A stretch of 64,000 nt of DNA, taken from positions 620,001 to 684,000 of the forward strand of contig JASCPE010000002.1 in NCBI GenBank assembly GCA_029959865.1, in the 5' to 3' direction. A program made the translations under genes and the position numbers. This document shows positions 1-9,500 of this stretch, one piece after another. The first letter of the stretch is position 1, and every line of letters begins with the position of its first letter. This stretch comes from Microbacteriaceae bacterium PS02070. Lineage in GTDB: Bacteria; Actinomycetota; Actinomycetes; Actinomycetales; Microbacteriaceae. The notes under the pieces are model-generated. The model saw only the letters and a list, made by a program, of their open reading frames with translations, was not told where the DNA came from and did not search any database.

Positions 1-34
1 CCGGCGCGGTGGAGAACGGCGGGGAGGGACGCGG

Positions 35-2113
35 TTAGGCGTCGATCTGCTCGCGGTCGAGGCGGCTGCCGGAATCGACGATGAACTCGCGGCGGGGGGC
101 GACTTCGTTGCCCATCAGGAGCTCGAACACGCTCCCTGCGGACTCCGCATCGGAGAGTGTCACGCGGCGGAGCGTCCGGCCGTTGCGGTCCATGGTCGTC
201 TCCGCGAGCTGATCGGCATCCATCTCACCGAGTCCCTTGTACCGCTGGATGGGTTCCTGCCAGCTCTTTCCCGCGCGGCGGAGCTTGGACAGCAGGGAGT
301 TCAGCTCTTGCTCGCTGTAGGTATAGAGCGTCTCGTTGCCCTTCTTGCCGCCGTGTTTCACGATGACGCGATGCAGGGGTGGGACGGCGGCGAAGACACG
401 GCCATCCTCGAGAAGGGGGCGCATGTATCGGAAGAAGAGAGTCAGAAGCAGGGTACGGATATGTGCGCCGTCGACGTCGGCATCGCTCATCAGAATCACC
501 TTGCCGTAGCGCGCCTGCGCGAGGTCGAATGAGCGCCCGGAACCGGCACCGACCACCTGGATGATCGCGGCGCACTCGGCGTTGGAGAGCATGTCGCTGA
601 TCGAGGCCTTCTGGACGTTGAGGATCTTTCCCCGGATGGGCAACAGCGCCTGATACTCACTGTTGCGCGCGAGCTTCGCGGTTCCGAGCGCTGAGTCTCC
701 CTCGACGATGAACAGCTCCGAATCGGCCACATCGTTCGACCGGCAGTCCGCGAGCTTCGTCGGCAGCGATGACGACTCCAGGGCTGTCTTGCGTCGCTGA
801 GTCTCCTTGTGAGCGCGCGCTGAGATGCGCGCCTTCATCTCCGAGACGACCTTGTCCAGCAGGGTCGTCGTCTGGGTCTTGTCTTCGCGCTTGCTCGATG
901 CGAACCGAGCACCGAGTTCTGACCGGACAACCTTGGCGACGATCTGCCGTACTGCCGGGGTACCGAGGACCTCCTTGGTCTGACCCTCGAACTGCGGCTC
1001 CGGCAGGCTCACCGTGAGTGCTGCGGTGAGACCGGCCAGCACATCGTCCTTCTCGAGCTTGTCGTTCCCGACCTTGAGCTTGCGCGCGTTCTGTTCGACC
1101 TGGCCGCGGATGACCTTCAGGAGCTCCTGCTCAAAGCCCTGCTGGTGCGTGCCGCCTTTGGGCGTGGCGATGATGTTCACGAACGACCGGATCGTCGTGT
1201 CGTACCCATCCCCCCAGCGCAGCGCGATGTCGACGGTGCACTCGCGCTCCACCTCGGTGGGCACCATCGAGCCGTTGGGCTGAAGGACGGGAACAGTCTC
1301 CGTGAACGTGTCGGAGCCGGTGAGGCGCCAGATGTCCGTGAGCGGCTGGTCGGTCGCGAGGAACTCGACGAACTCGGCGATTCCGCCGTCGTAGCGATAG
1401 CTCGTCTCATCGACCTCGCCGTGACGCTCGTCTGTGATGACGAGCTCCAGCCCCGGAACGAGGAACGCCGTCTGACGTGCACGAGTGACGAGTTCGTCGA
1501 TCTGGAACGCCGCGTCCTTCGTGAAGATCTGCTTGTCGGCCCAGTAGCGGACGCGGCTTCCGGTGACACCGCGTGCCGCCTTGCCGACCTGTCGGAGCTC
1601 GCTCTTCTTCTCGAACGGGGTAAATGGCGCGTCCGGGCGAGGCTCGCCTGAGTCAGCGAAGATGCCGGGCTCGCCTCGGTGAAACGACATCGCCCAGGTC
1701 TTGCCGCCACGATCGACCTCGACATCGAGACGTTCCGAGAGCGCGTTGACGACGGATGCGCCGACCCCGTGCAGTCCGCCCGAGGCCGCGTAGGAACCGC
1801 CACCGAATTTTCCGCCGGCGTGCAGCTTTGTGAACACGACCTCCACGCCGGAAAGACCGGTACGCGGCTCGATGTCCACGGGGATGCCACGGCCGCGATC
1901 GCGCACCTCGACGGAACCGTCTTCGTGCAACACGATGTCGATCTTTGACCCATTGCCCTGCACGGCTTCGTCGACGGAATTGTCGATGACTTCCCACAGG
2001 CAGTGCATGAGGCCCGGGGAGCCATTGGAGCCGATGTACATTCCGGGGCGCTTGCGGACAGCTTCAAGACCCTCAAGCACCTGGAGGTGGTGGGCGGAGT
2101 ATTCAGCGGTCAC
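35..2113 (-). CDS. parE: DNA topoisomerase IV subunit B (ParE/GyrB family)
   Basis: ATPase subunit of a type IIA topoisomerase, which with a ParC/GyrA partner (not in this window) passes one duplex through another to decatenate or relax chromosomes. The order is that of the family: GHKL ATPase near the N-terminus (EVIDNSVDEA with Glu41 and Asn45, then DRGRGIP and GGLHGVGASVVNALS), a transducer domain, then TOPRIM (IVEGDSALGTA, DADVDGAHIRTLLLTLFF) and the C-terminal QRYKGLGEMDADQL motif. The length of 692 aa is normal. I chose the GTG at 2113 because it starts VTAEYSAHHLQVLEG, as in the family; an ATG 48 bases upstream adds a poor N-terminus. EGDSALGTA instead of EGDSAGG favours the ParE-like actinobacterial paralog over GyrB. 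It reads toward the left edge of the window. Confidence 0.9.
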   Translation of the reverse strand: MTAEYSAHHLQVLEGLEAVRKRPGMYIGSNGSPGLMHCLWEVIDNSVDEAVQGNGSKIDIVLHEDGSVEVRDRGRGIPVDIEPRTGLSGVEVVFTKLHAGGKFGGGSYAASGGLHGVGASVVNALSERLDVEVDRGGKTWAMSFHRGEPGIFADSGEPRPDAPFTPFEKKSELRQVGKAARGVTGSRVRYWADKQIFTKDAAFQIDELVTRARQTAFLVPGLELVITDERHGEVDETSYRYDGGIAEFVEFLATDQPLTDIWRLTGSDTFTETVPVLQPNGSMVPTEVERECTVDIALRWGDGYDTTIRSFVNIIATPKGGTHQQGFEQELLKVIRGQVEQNARKLKVGNDKLEKDDVLAGLTAALTVSLPEPQFEGQTKEVLGTPAVRQIVAKVVRSELGARFASSKREDKTQTTTLLDKVVSEMKARISARAHKETQRRKTALESSSLPTKLADCRSNDVADSELFIVEGDSALGTAKLARNSEYQALLPIRGKILNVQKASISDMLSNAECAAIIQVVGAGSGRSFDLAQARYGKVILMSDADVDGAHIRTLLLTLFFRYMRPLLEDGRVFAAVPPLHRVIVKHGGKKGNETLYTYSEQELNSLLSKLRRAGKSWQEPIQRYKGLGEMDADQLAETTMDRNGRTLRRVTLSDAESAGSVFELLMGNEVAPRREFIVDSGSRLDREQIDA

Positions 2114-2121
2114 AATCGTCA

Positions 2122-2127
2122 AGGCTA
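2122..2127 (-). promoter_or_regulatory. Possible -10 box for parE (leaderless)
   Basis: TAGCCT on the minus strand ends 8 bases before the GTG start of the topoisomerase gene and no Shine-Dalgarno sequence intervenes. This suggests a transcript starting at or near the start codon, although the spacing is one or two bases longer than for the other leaderless candidates here. Confidence 0.35.
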
Positions 2128-2316
2128 ACCGTGACCACCGACGCGGGGCCGTAGGACACACACGCGTTCACAGCGTGGTGATCTGGCGTGCCCGGACACG
2201 CGTACGCGCAGAGCGAAATGTGACGCGATGGCGGCATAGTCGAAACAATCGCGTGGTTACATGTGAAGCATCCGAAGTGATGCAGCGAAACGAACCACCA
2301 TGAGGAGGCACCCCAA

Positions 2317-2535
2317 ATGAGCGCGACGTCCACGAGCGAATCTGCTGTCCTCGACTACCGCCTGACCGCGGCCGATCGCTGCGACTCCTGTGGAGCGCAG
2401 GCGTATATCGCCGCCGAGGTGAACGGTAGCGAGCTGCTCTTCTGCGCGCACCACGGGCGCAAGTACGAAGAGAAGCTTCGCGCGGTCGCCTCGACCTGGC
2501 ACGACGAGACCGCTCGCCTCAACGAGAGCGAGTGA
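2317..2535 (+). CDS. DUF7455 family small zinc-ribbon-like protein
   Basis: 72-aa cytoplasmic protein. It carries a CDSC motif (residues 22-25) and, further on, FCAHHGRKY, so a Cys/His metal site of the type CxxC...CxxH is likely. The sequence resembles the short DUF7455 family found next to topoisomerase/sigma-factor genes in actinobacteria; its function is not known. The ATG is preceded by a clear ribosome-binding site (GAGGAGG, 9 bases upstream). It is divergent from parE. The 200-base region between them holds a short hairpin (GCATC...GATGC near 2268-2283) and no other gene. Confidence 0.8.
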   Translation: MSATSTSESAVLDYRLTAADRCDSCGAQAYIAAEVNGSELLFCAHHGRKYEEKLRAVASTWHDETARLNESE

Positions 2536-2545
2536 TCCGTACGGG

Positions 2546-3565
2546 TCAGAACCCGACGGCCGCCCGATAGACAGGCAGCAATCCTGTCCGCACCCCTGAC
2601 GCCGACGGCTTCGGCTGGAACACGCTGGAGTTGTGGTTTCCCTCGATCACGACCGGTCCGTCCGGCGTGATGGCGAGATCCCATCCCACGTACGGCGCTT
2701 CCGGGGTGCGGCGGGCAAGGTCCTTGGTAACCTCGACGACTCGGTCATACAGGGGCACCTGAAACCCTGCAATCGGCACCCCTGTCTTGGGGTGGGTCGC
2801 GTAGACATTGCTGTGCTTGTCAACACCGGGATAGAGCGCAACGCCGTGCTCGTCAAGCATCGTGAACATGCCGCCGGAGGCGAAGTTGTCGATCACATCG
2901 CCGTTTCCGATACGCAGGACAGATGCCAGCAGGTGCACCTCACCCTTCCCATCAAGGAACGTGATCAGGCGCACGGTGTTCACCGCATCGGGGTAGAGCG
3001 CCGACATATCGGGATGCTGCACGAGGAATTCGTCCAGGATCGTTTGACCCTTTTTTTCCAGGTCGGCACGCAACGCCGCAATGTCAGGCGAGGGTCCGAC
3101 CTCGAGCAGTTCGATGCCGGCACCGCCATGGCCGTCACCGGGCTTGGCGAGCACCTTCGGGTGACGCGCGAAGAACTCCCCCAGTTGCGCATCATCGACA
3201 TCGCGCAGGTCGATCGTCTCTCGGCCGAGAAGGTCGGCGTACTCGCGTGCGAAGCGACGCTTGTCTTCGAGCTTTGCCCGGCCTTCCTCCGTGTTGTAGA
3301 GCTTCGTGATGCGGTGGGACTTCGGGTGCGTCATCCACGTCGCGCGCTCCTTGGCGCTGAGGAGTCGAATGTCCCATACGGCGTAGTCGCGAAAGCCCAT
3401 GTCGTACCGCACCGAGCACCACAGCATGTCCGCGATGATGACGGGGAGCGGCGCGCTGGAGACTCTCTGCACCTGGCGGGCGAACTCGATCAGGTTGCCG
3501 ACGCGGAGATTGCGGGCGCGACCGATGAGGTAGCGGAGCTTGACGCGTGCCTGTTGCAGAACCAT
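2546..3565 (-). CDS. Sugar-transfer associated ATP-grasp protein (copy 2)
   Basis: 339-aa member of the ATPgrasp_ST family (PF14397 type), related to alpha-L-glutamate ligase-like proteins. Visible features are a lysine/glycine-rich ATP loop (LAKPGDGHGGAGIELL, about residue 140), the family core (NTVRLITFLDGKGEVHLLAS, IGNGDVIDNFASGGM) and the C-terminal metal-binding strand VVIEGNHNSSVFQPKPS. There is no signal peptide or membrane segment. It is a clear paralog of the gene just upstream (APLPVIIADMLWCSVRYD here, APLPWVIADMAWCAVRYD there). The start ATG has a strong AGGAGG site and lies 24 bases after the upstream gene, so it is probably the last gene of the sigA cluster. ATP-grasp enzymes join a carboxylate to an amine or similar nucleophile; the substrate here is unknown. 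Confidence 0.85.
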   Translation of the reverse strand: MVLQQARVKLRYLIGRARNLRVGNLIEFARQVQRVSSAPLPVIIADMLWCSVRYDMGFRDYAVWDIRLLSAKERATWMTHPKSHRITKLYNTEEGRAKLEDKRRFAREYADLLGRETIDLRDVDDAQLGEFFARHPKVLAKPGDGHGGAGIELLEVGPSPDIAALRADLEKKGQTILDEFLVQHPDMSALYPDAVNTVRLITFLDGKGEVHLLASVLRIGNGDVIDNFASGGMFTMLDEHGVALYPGVDKHSNVYATHPKTGVPIAGFQVPLYDRVVEVTKDLARRTPEAPYVGWDLAITPDGPVVIEGNHNSSVFQPKPSASGVRTGLLPVYRAAVGF

Positions 3566-3589
3566 GAGTCCTCCTGGGTGACCGGGGAG

Positions 3590-4612
3590 CTAGAAGCCCA
3601 TTGCGGCCCGGTAGACCGGCAGCAGGCCTCGGCGGATGCCGGAGATCGACGGCTTCGACTGGAAGACGCCGGTGTTGTGGTTGCCCTCGATGACGATGGC
3701 GCGCTCCGGGGTGATGGCGATGTCCCAGCCGATGTAGGGCAGTTCCGGGACGCGTCTGGCGAGGCGGTCGGCCAGGGCGAGGACGTCGTCGTAGAGGGGA
3801 ACCTCGAAGCCTGTGATCTCGACACCCGTCGCCGGGTGCACGTCGAACGGATTGCCCGCTTCGTCGGCGGCGGCGTGGAGCGCGCGGCCGCGCTCATCGA
3901 GCATCGTGTACATGCCGCCATTGCTGAAGTTGTCGATGACGCCGCCGTTGCCGATCTTCAAGACGCTCGCGAGGACGTGGACCTCACCCTGGGGATCGAG
4001 GTAGGTGACGACGCGGAGTGAATTGACGCTGCGCGGGTAGAGCCGTGCCATGTCGGCGTGCTGCTCGATAGCCCCCTCCACGAGCGTTTCGCCGGAGTCC
4101 AGGAGCGCACGCCGCAGAGCCGCGACGTCCGTGACCTCTGAGGTGTCTCGGACCGTGATGCCGTTGCCTCCGACTCCCCCGGGCGTCTTGGTGACGACTC
4201 GCTTATGCGCCTCAAGGAAGGCTGCCAGTGCCGCCTCGTCCGATGCGGTGACGTCAAGCCAGTCTCTCCCGAGCTCGTCACCGAACCGCTGGGCGAACAC
4301 GAGCTTGTCGTCGAAGATCCGGCGCTGTGACTCGTCGTTGAAGCGCCGAGACAGAGCGAATGACCGCGGGTCGGTCATGTAGGTCTTGCGCTCCCGTGCC
4401 TTCAGGATGCGGAAGTCGTACTCGGAATAGTTCTCGAACGTGGCGTCGTATCGCACGGCGCACCATGCCATGTCTGCGATCACCCACGGCAGCGGTGCCT
4501 TCGACAACCGCGCGGACTGTCGCGCGAACTGGAGCACGCGCTCCTTGTCGAACCCGGTGATGCGCCGGACGAAAAAGCGCGCGCGCCGGACGAGCCGATT
4601 GACCGCGCCCAC
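3590..4612 (-). CDS. Sugar-transfer associated ATP-grasp protein (copy 1)
   Basis: 340-aa ATPgrasp_ST paralog of the next gene. The first 35 residues are basic (RRARFFVRRITGF). The core has VVTKTPGGVGGNGITV as the ATP loop, NSLRVVTYLDPQGEVHVLAS, IGNGGVIDNFSNGGMYTMLD and the C-terminal IVIEGNHNTGVFQSKPS. The GTG start lies one base after the stop of the CofE-like gene, so translation is probably coupled. Having two non-identical copies in tandem argues for distinct substrates or a heteromeric enzyme rather than a recent duplication. The protein family assignment is firm; the reaction is not known. Confidence 0.85.
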   Translation of the reverse strand: MGAVNRLVRRARFFVRRITGFDKERVLQFARQSARLSKAPLPWVIADMAWCAVRYDATFENYSEYDFRILKARERKTYMTDPRSFALSRRFNDESQRRIFDDKLVFAQRFGDELGRDWLDVTASDEAALAAFLEAHKRVVTKTPGGVGGNGITVRDTSEVTDVAALRRALLDSGETLVEGAIEQHADMARLYPRSVNSLRVVTYLDPQGEVHVLASVLKIGNGGVIDNFSNGGMYTMLDERGRALHAAADEAGNPFDVHPATGVEITGFEVPLYDDVLALADRLARRVPELPYIGWDIAITPERAIVIEGNHNTGVFQSKPSISGIRRGLLPVYRAAMGF

Positions 4613-4613
4613 G

Positions 4614-5317
4614 TCAGGAGGCCTCGACGACGCGAACGATCCCGAGCGGGGTGGACTGACGATCCTGACCGAGTGGGTTGTCCCGAAGGATCTTCACGAG
4701 GCGTGCTTCCCCTGCCTTGGTCAGGGTCGATCCGAGGATGTTGCCGCCGATGTCGTTGATGTCGACCACGGCGACGTCGCTCTGCCCACCGAGGAGTGTT
4801 TTGAACCGACGGGCCACTCCTGCGGGATCCTTCGGGCCCAGGACGACAGCCTCGTTGTACGGCGGGATCGTGTTCTTCGTCGGTCCATCGATTGCGCGCG
4901 CCTTGTCGCCGGCGATGCGGTAGAAGTCGCCGCGCCGGCCGAAGAGCTTCGTGACTGCGCTGACCGCAGCGGCCAGCAGGATCCGCGGAGTCCCACATTC
5001 ACGCAGCGCCATCTCCATGGTCTCGGGCATGGCGAGGCCGATGCCGTGCGACGTGCGGGTGACGTACTTCGCCAGGAAGCGGGCGAGCTTGCGGGGCTGG
5101 ACCTCGCGGATCGGGAACGAACGACCCTGAGTGATCGCAACGATCTTCTCGGTGATGAACAGAATGTCGCCGGGCGTGAGCTGGTCACCGACGGCCCCGC
5201 GGACGACCTGCTCGAGGTCGTCGCCGGGCATGACGACATCGGTACGGATCGGGAGCCGCGCATACTCGCGCCCGTCGACCGTGATCGTGAGGGCCTTGCC
5301 CTCGTTAGCGGCGCCGC

Positions 5318-5321
<4 letters not shown>
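4614..5321 (-). CDS. Coenzyme F420:L-glutamate ligase-like protein (CofE domain)
   Basis: 235-aa protein with the CofE/FbiB N-terminal fold. It starts with a short beta strand and [18 protein letters not shown], then [16 protein letters not shown], matching the family's 'GDvlvi..kivs..eg' segment. [18 protein letters not shown] and [17 protein letters not shown] follow; the last resembles the Asp-containing metal-binding strand of CofE. The C-terminal nitroreductase-like domain of mycobacterial FbiB is absent. The ATG overlaps the sigA stop (ATGA), so it is translationally coupled to sigA. No other F420 biosynthesis gene is in the window, so a true F420 role is doubtful. With two ATP-grasp genes downstream, an amino-acid/glutamate ligation role in another pathway is my inference. 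Confidence 0.75.
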
Positions 5322-6760
<1,439 letters not shown>

Positions 6761-6812
6761 GGGCTGCCTTTCACCGGGCGATACCGGGTATTGCGTACAC
6801 GAGGAAGTCCCT

Positions 6813-6818
6813 TGTCAA
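6813..6818 (-). promoter_or_regulatory. Possible sigA promoter -35 element
   Basis: A perfect TTGACA lies on the minus strand about 53 bases before the sigA GTG. A suitable -10 is less clear: TACGCA (6792-6797) gives a 15-base spacer. I treat this as a probable promoter with an uncertain -10. Confidence 0.4.
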
Positions 6819-6842
6819 GCCCCAGACCGTGAAAAGTCCGGA

Positions 6843-6871
6843 GAGACAACGGGACAGGTCCCCATTGTCTC
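6843..6871 (-). terminator. Hairpin between PAC2 gene and sigA
   Basis: Two-tier inverted repeat: GAGACAA (6843-6849) pairs with TTGTCTC (6865-6871), enclosing GGGAC (6851-6855) and GTCCC (6858-6862). It lies 73 bases after the PAC2 stop and upstream of the sigA -35. There is no T-run, so it may be a Rho-assisted 3' end for the PAC2 transcript or an operator for sigA. Confidence 0.5.
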
Positions 6872-6943
6872 ACACCTCTTGACAGGGTCGTGCAGGCGTG
6901 CGAGGACCACTCGATACAACCCCTCGGCGCCCTTCGGCATTCC

Positions 6944-7867
6944 CTACGGCCGGCGGAATCTCTCGTCGTCACCCGGGCCGGAGGCGAGGAATCGCTCGAG
7001 TTCGGCGGCGAGTTCGTCGGCGCTGGGAAGGTCGCCCTCGTGGATGATCGGCTGGGCCTGGGGGGACCCGGCCATATATGCGTCGTACCGCTCCTCCAGG
7101 CCGTGGAGCATCGAGGTGAGCTCCTCATTGCTGGAGACCTGTTCGTTGACCTTCTCGAGATACTCACGGTTGTCATCGCGCAACTCATCGCCATCGAAGA
7201 CGAGCCCCGTCGCAATCCCGATGCTGTCCAGCCCCGCCAGCGCGGCGCCCGGGAAGTCGGTGTCGCCGAGGTAATGCGGCACCAGGAGGGCGAATCCGGC
7301 CACGGCAGCGCCGGTCTGGGCGAACCGGTGTTCTAAGAGGTGTCCGATTGTGGCCGGCACCTGAGTGTGCGGCTTCCACACGGAATGCGCCGTCGTGAGA
7401 TCGGGCCGGGTTCCGCTGACCGTGGTTCCGAGCGGGCGTGTGTGCGGCACCGGCATCGGAATGGCGTGCACCCACGTCACCTCGGAGACCTGCAGGCCCT
7501 CGGCAAGCCCCACGACGGTCTCGGCGAACGCCTCCCAGGCGAAGTCGGGCTCATAGCCGACGAGCGTCAGGAAGGGGCTTCCTGCCGAATCGTGTGCCAG
7601 TGCGAGCTCCAGGCGGGGCGGTCGGTAGTCCGTCAACCGGTCCGACTCGAACGTGATGATCGGACGCCGCGCACGGTAATCGAGGAGCGCGTCGTTGGCG
7701 AAGACGACGATGGGAGAGGGGTCGAGGTCCTCGCGAATGAAGTCGACGAGACGACCGCTCACTCCCCCGGCGTCGGTGTAACCGGTCAGGACCACGACCA
7801 GGGGGATCCCGGCGGGCACGGGTGGTGCGGACGCGACGCGCTCGTAGAGGGGACCGTGGACGGGCAT
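6944..7867 (-). CDS. PAC2 family protein (proteasome assembly chaperone-like)
   Basis: 307-aa soluble protein of the PAC2 family, which in actinobacteria is conserved alongside the Pup-proteasome system but has no proven role. Family features are the N-terminal VLTGYTDAGGVSGRLVDFI (about residues 26-44), the central VTWVHAIPMPVPHTRP and GFALLVPHYLGDTDFPGAA. The C-terminal third is acidic and helical (EEL...LEERYDAYMAG). The ATG sits 6 bases after a minus-strand TACAGT hexamer with no ribosome-binding site, so the mRNA is probably leaderless. It stands alone between a LacI regulator and sigA. Confidence 0.85.
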   Translation of the reverse strand: MPVHGPLYERVASAPPVPAGIPLVVVLTGYTDAGGVSGRLVDFIREDLDPSPIVVFANDALLDYRARRPIITFESDRLTDYRPPRLELALAHDSAGSPFLTLVGYEPDFAWEAFAETVVGLAEGLQVSEVTWVHAIPMPVPHTRPLGTTVSGTRPDLTTAHSVWKPHTQVPATIGHLLEHRFAQTGAAVAGFALLVPHYLGDTDFPGAALAGLDSIGIATGLVFDGDELRDDNREYLEKVNEQVSSNEELTSMLHGLEERYDAYMAGSPQAQPIIHEGDLPSADELAAELERFLASGPGDDERFRRP

Positions 7868-7873
7868 GATTCC

Positions 7874-7879
7874 ACTGTA
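7874..7879 (-). promoter_or_regulatory. -10 box of leaderless PAC2 gene
   Basis: TACAGT on the minus strand, 6 bases before the ATG at 7867. Confidence 0.55.
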
Positions 7880-7939
7880 CGAGGCCGGGGGAAGCGTCGG
7901 CGCGGCTCGGTCGCGCTCACAGCGAACAGAAATGCACGG

Positions 7940-8968
7940 TCAGTGGGGCCGGAGCGGTTGGCTCTGACCGCCGGTGGACTCGCGGATGACCAGCTCGGGC
8001 TGGAATCGGACCGACCGAGGCGGGTCGTCCGGATCCGCGAGCGCTTCCAGGAGGAGCGACACCGCCGAGGCACCGATCTCCCGCGCCGGCTGGCGCACGG
8101 TGGACAGCGGCACAACGCTGGTCGCCGAGAAGTCGATGTCGTCGTAACCGATGATCGCCAGCTCCTCCGGGACGCGTACGCCGCCGAGGATCGAGGCCCC
8201 TTGAAGGAAGCCGACGGCGAGAAGATCGTTTGCGCAGAAGACGGCGCTCGGCCGATCGGCGGCCGGACGCGCGGCGATGGCGGCGCCCGCCTCACGCCCC
8301 GCGAGCACGGTCAGTTCGGGGGTGTCGATGATCTCGACGTGAGCGCCTCGCGCATCGCCGATCGCGTGCCGCGCCCCGCGGAAGCGCTGGGCGACCTGCG
8401 GCGTCGTGATCGGCCCGCCGACGAGGGCGATGCGCGTGTGGTGCTGGTCGAGGAGGTGTTGCACGGCCATCCGGCCGCCCTCTTCGTCATCGACCGACAC
8501 GGACCAGAGGGTGTCGCTGGATGACTCCGCATCGACCAGGACCACCGGAATACCCGCGGCGACAAGTTCGTCAACGCTCTCCGGATGGTGACGCGCCGGC
8601 GTCAACAGCACCCCGTTGACACGCTGTTCGCGGAAAAGGTCGAGGTACGAGCGCTCCCGCTCGACGTTCTGATCACTTGTTCCGAGCAGGACGGTCATTC
8701 CTGCTTCGCTTGCCCTCGCCTCCGCGCCGCGGGCGACGTCTGCGAAGAAGGGGTTTCCGGCATCGAGGACCACGAGACCGATGCTCCGACTGCGGCCTGC
8801 GCGAAGTTGGCGCGCGGCGTCGTTACGGACGAATCCGAGCGAGGCGATTGCGGTGCGCACCTTCTCCGCTGTCGTAGCGGACACGTTGCCCTTACCGTTC
8901 AAGACGTTCGAGACCGTACCGACCGACACGCCAGCCGCCCGCGCCACATCGCGCACGCTCACTGCCAT
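7940..8968 (-). CDS. LacI-family regulator, probable L-rhamnose operon repressor
   Basis: 342-aa LacI/GalR protein. The N-terminal helix-turn-helix and hinge read VRDVARAAGVSVGTVSNVLN (residues 4-23), followed by a periplasmic-binding-type effector domain (RSIGLVVLDAGNPFFADVAR and, later, IGYDDIDFSATSVVPLSTVR). I chose the ATG at 8968, which has GGAGGG upstream; the open frame continues 49 codons further but that part does not resemble the family. The gene is divergent from the rhamnose operon, and a near-perfect LacI-type palindrome lies just after that operon's -10 box. It therefore very probably represses the operon until an effector such as rhamnose or a derivative binds. That role is inferred from context. 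Confidence 0.88.
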   Translation of the reverse strand: MAVSVRDVARAAGVSVGTVSNVLNGKGNVSATTAEKVRTAIASLGFVRNDAARQLRAGRSRSIGLVVLDAGNPFFADVARGAEARASEAGMTVLLGTSDQNVERERSYLDLFREQRVNGVLLTPARHHPESVDELVAAGIPVVLVDAESSSDTLWSVSVDDEEGGRMAVQHLLDQHHTRIALVGGPITTPQVAQRFRGARHAIGDARGAHVEIIDTPELTVLAGREAGAAIAARPAADRPSAVFCANDLLAVGFLQGASILGGVRVPEELAIIGYDDIDFSATSVVPLSTVRQPAREIGASAVSLLLEALADPDDPPRSVRFQPELVIRESTGGQSQPLRPH

Positions 8969-9086
8969 CTCTGCGCCCTCCGTCTGGACTTCGCTGAACA
9001 CTATCCCACCGCCGACGGCACCTGAGAGGTCTCGCGGACACGCGAACGGTGTCGTTTGAGTGATTCCTCTGATCGTCATTCCTCTG

Positions 9087-9092
9087 ATACAG
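9087..9092 (+). promoter_or_regulatory. -10 box of rhamnose operon
   Basis: TACAGT on the plus strand, 45 bases before the mutarotase ATG. No good -35 is visible, as expected for a regulated promoter. The LacI-type palindrome starts 6 bases downstream. Confidence 0.45.
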
Positions 9093-9097
9093 TGCCC

Positions 9098-9109
9098 GTG
9101 AAACGATTC
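9098..9109 (+). promoter_or_regulatory. Candidate LacI-family operator
   Basis: TGAAACGATTCA is a 12-base palindrome with one mismatched pair (TGAAnCGnTTCA) and the central CG typical of LacI/GalR operators. Its position at the expected transcription start of the rhamnose operon suits a repressor. Confidence 0.55.
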
Positions 9110-9137
9110 AATCAATGATGAGGAAGTGAACGGCGGA

Positions 9138-9500
9138 ATGGCCCGCGTCTGTTTCGAATTGCAGATCGACCCTGACCTGGTCGACGACTACATCGCACGG
9201 CACAGTCCCGTGTGGCCCGAGATGCTCGCGGAGATCGAGGCGGCCGGGCGCCGCAACTACTCGCTGTTCCTCGGCGCCGGAGGACGGCTCGTGGGCTACT
9301 ACGAGACCGACGACGACGACGCGGCCAGACGCTACCTGGCGGAGTCCTCCGTGGCGGCGCGGTGGGAGGCCTCGATGGCACCCTTCTTCGTCGACCTGGG
9401 CGGCCGCGCCGACCAGGCTGCCACCACGTTGACCGAAGTTTTTCATCTTCATGACCAACTGGCGGCTGCGGCCGCCCCGACCGAGAGCAGCGCATCATGA
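9138..9500 (+). CDS. rhaM: L-rhamnose mutarotase
   Basis: 120-aa member of the RhaM/DUF718 family, which interconverts the alpha and beta anomers of L-rhamnose so the isomerase can use them. Diagnostic parts are ARVCFELQIDPDLVDDYIARH at the start, VWPEMLAEIEAAGRRNYSLF in the middle and a C-terminal VFHLHDQ segment. The ATG at 9138 has AGGA 13 bases upstream; a GTG at 9126 in the same frame is less likely because it abuts that site. First gene of the operon; its stop overlaps the isomerase start (ATGA). Confidence 0.9.
   Translation: MARVCFELQIDPDLVDDYIARHSPVWPEMLAEIEAAGRRNYSLFLGAGGRLVGYYETDDDDAARRYLAESSVAARWEASMAPFFVDLGGRADQAATTLTEVFHLHDQLAAAAAPTESSAS

Noticed and set aside
6876..6885. TTGACA on the plus strand near 6880 as a promoter
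   Set aside because: No -10 at suitable distance and no plus-strand gene follows.
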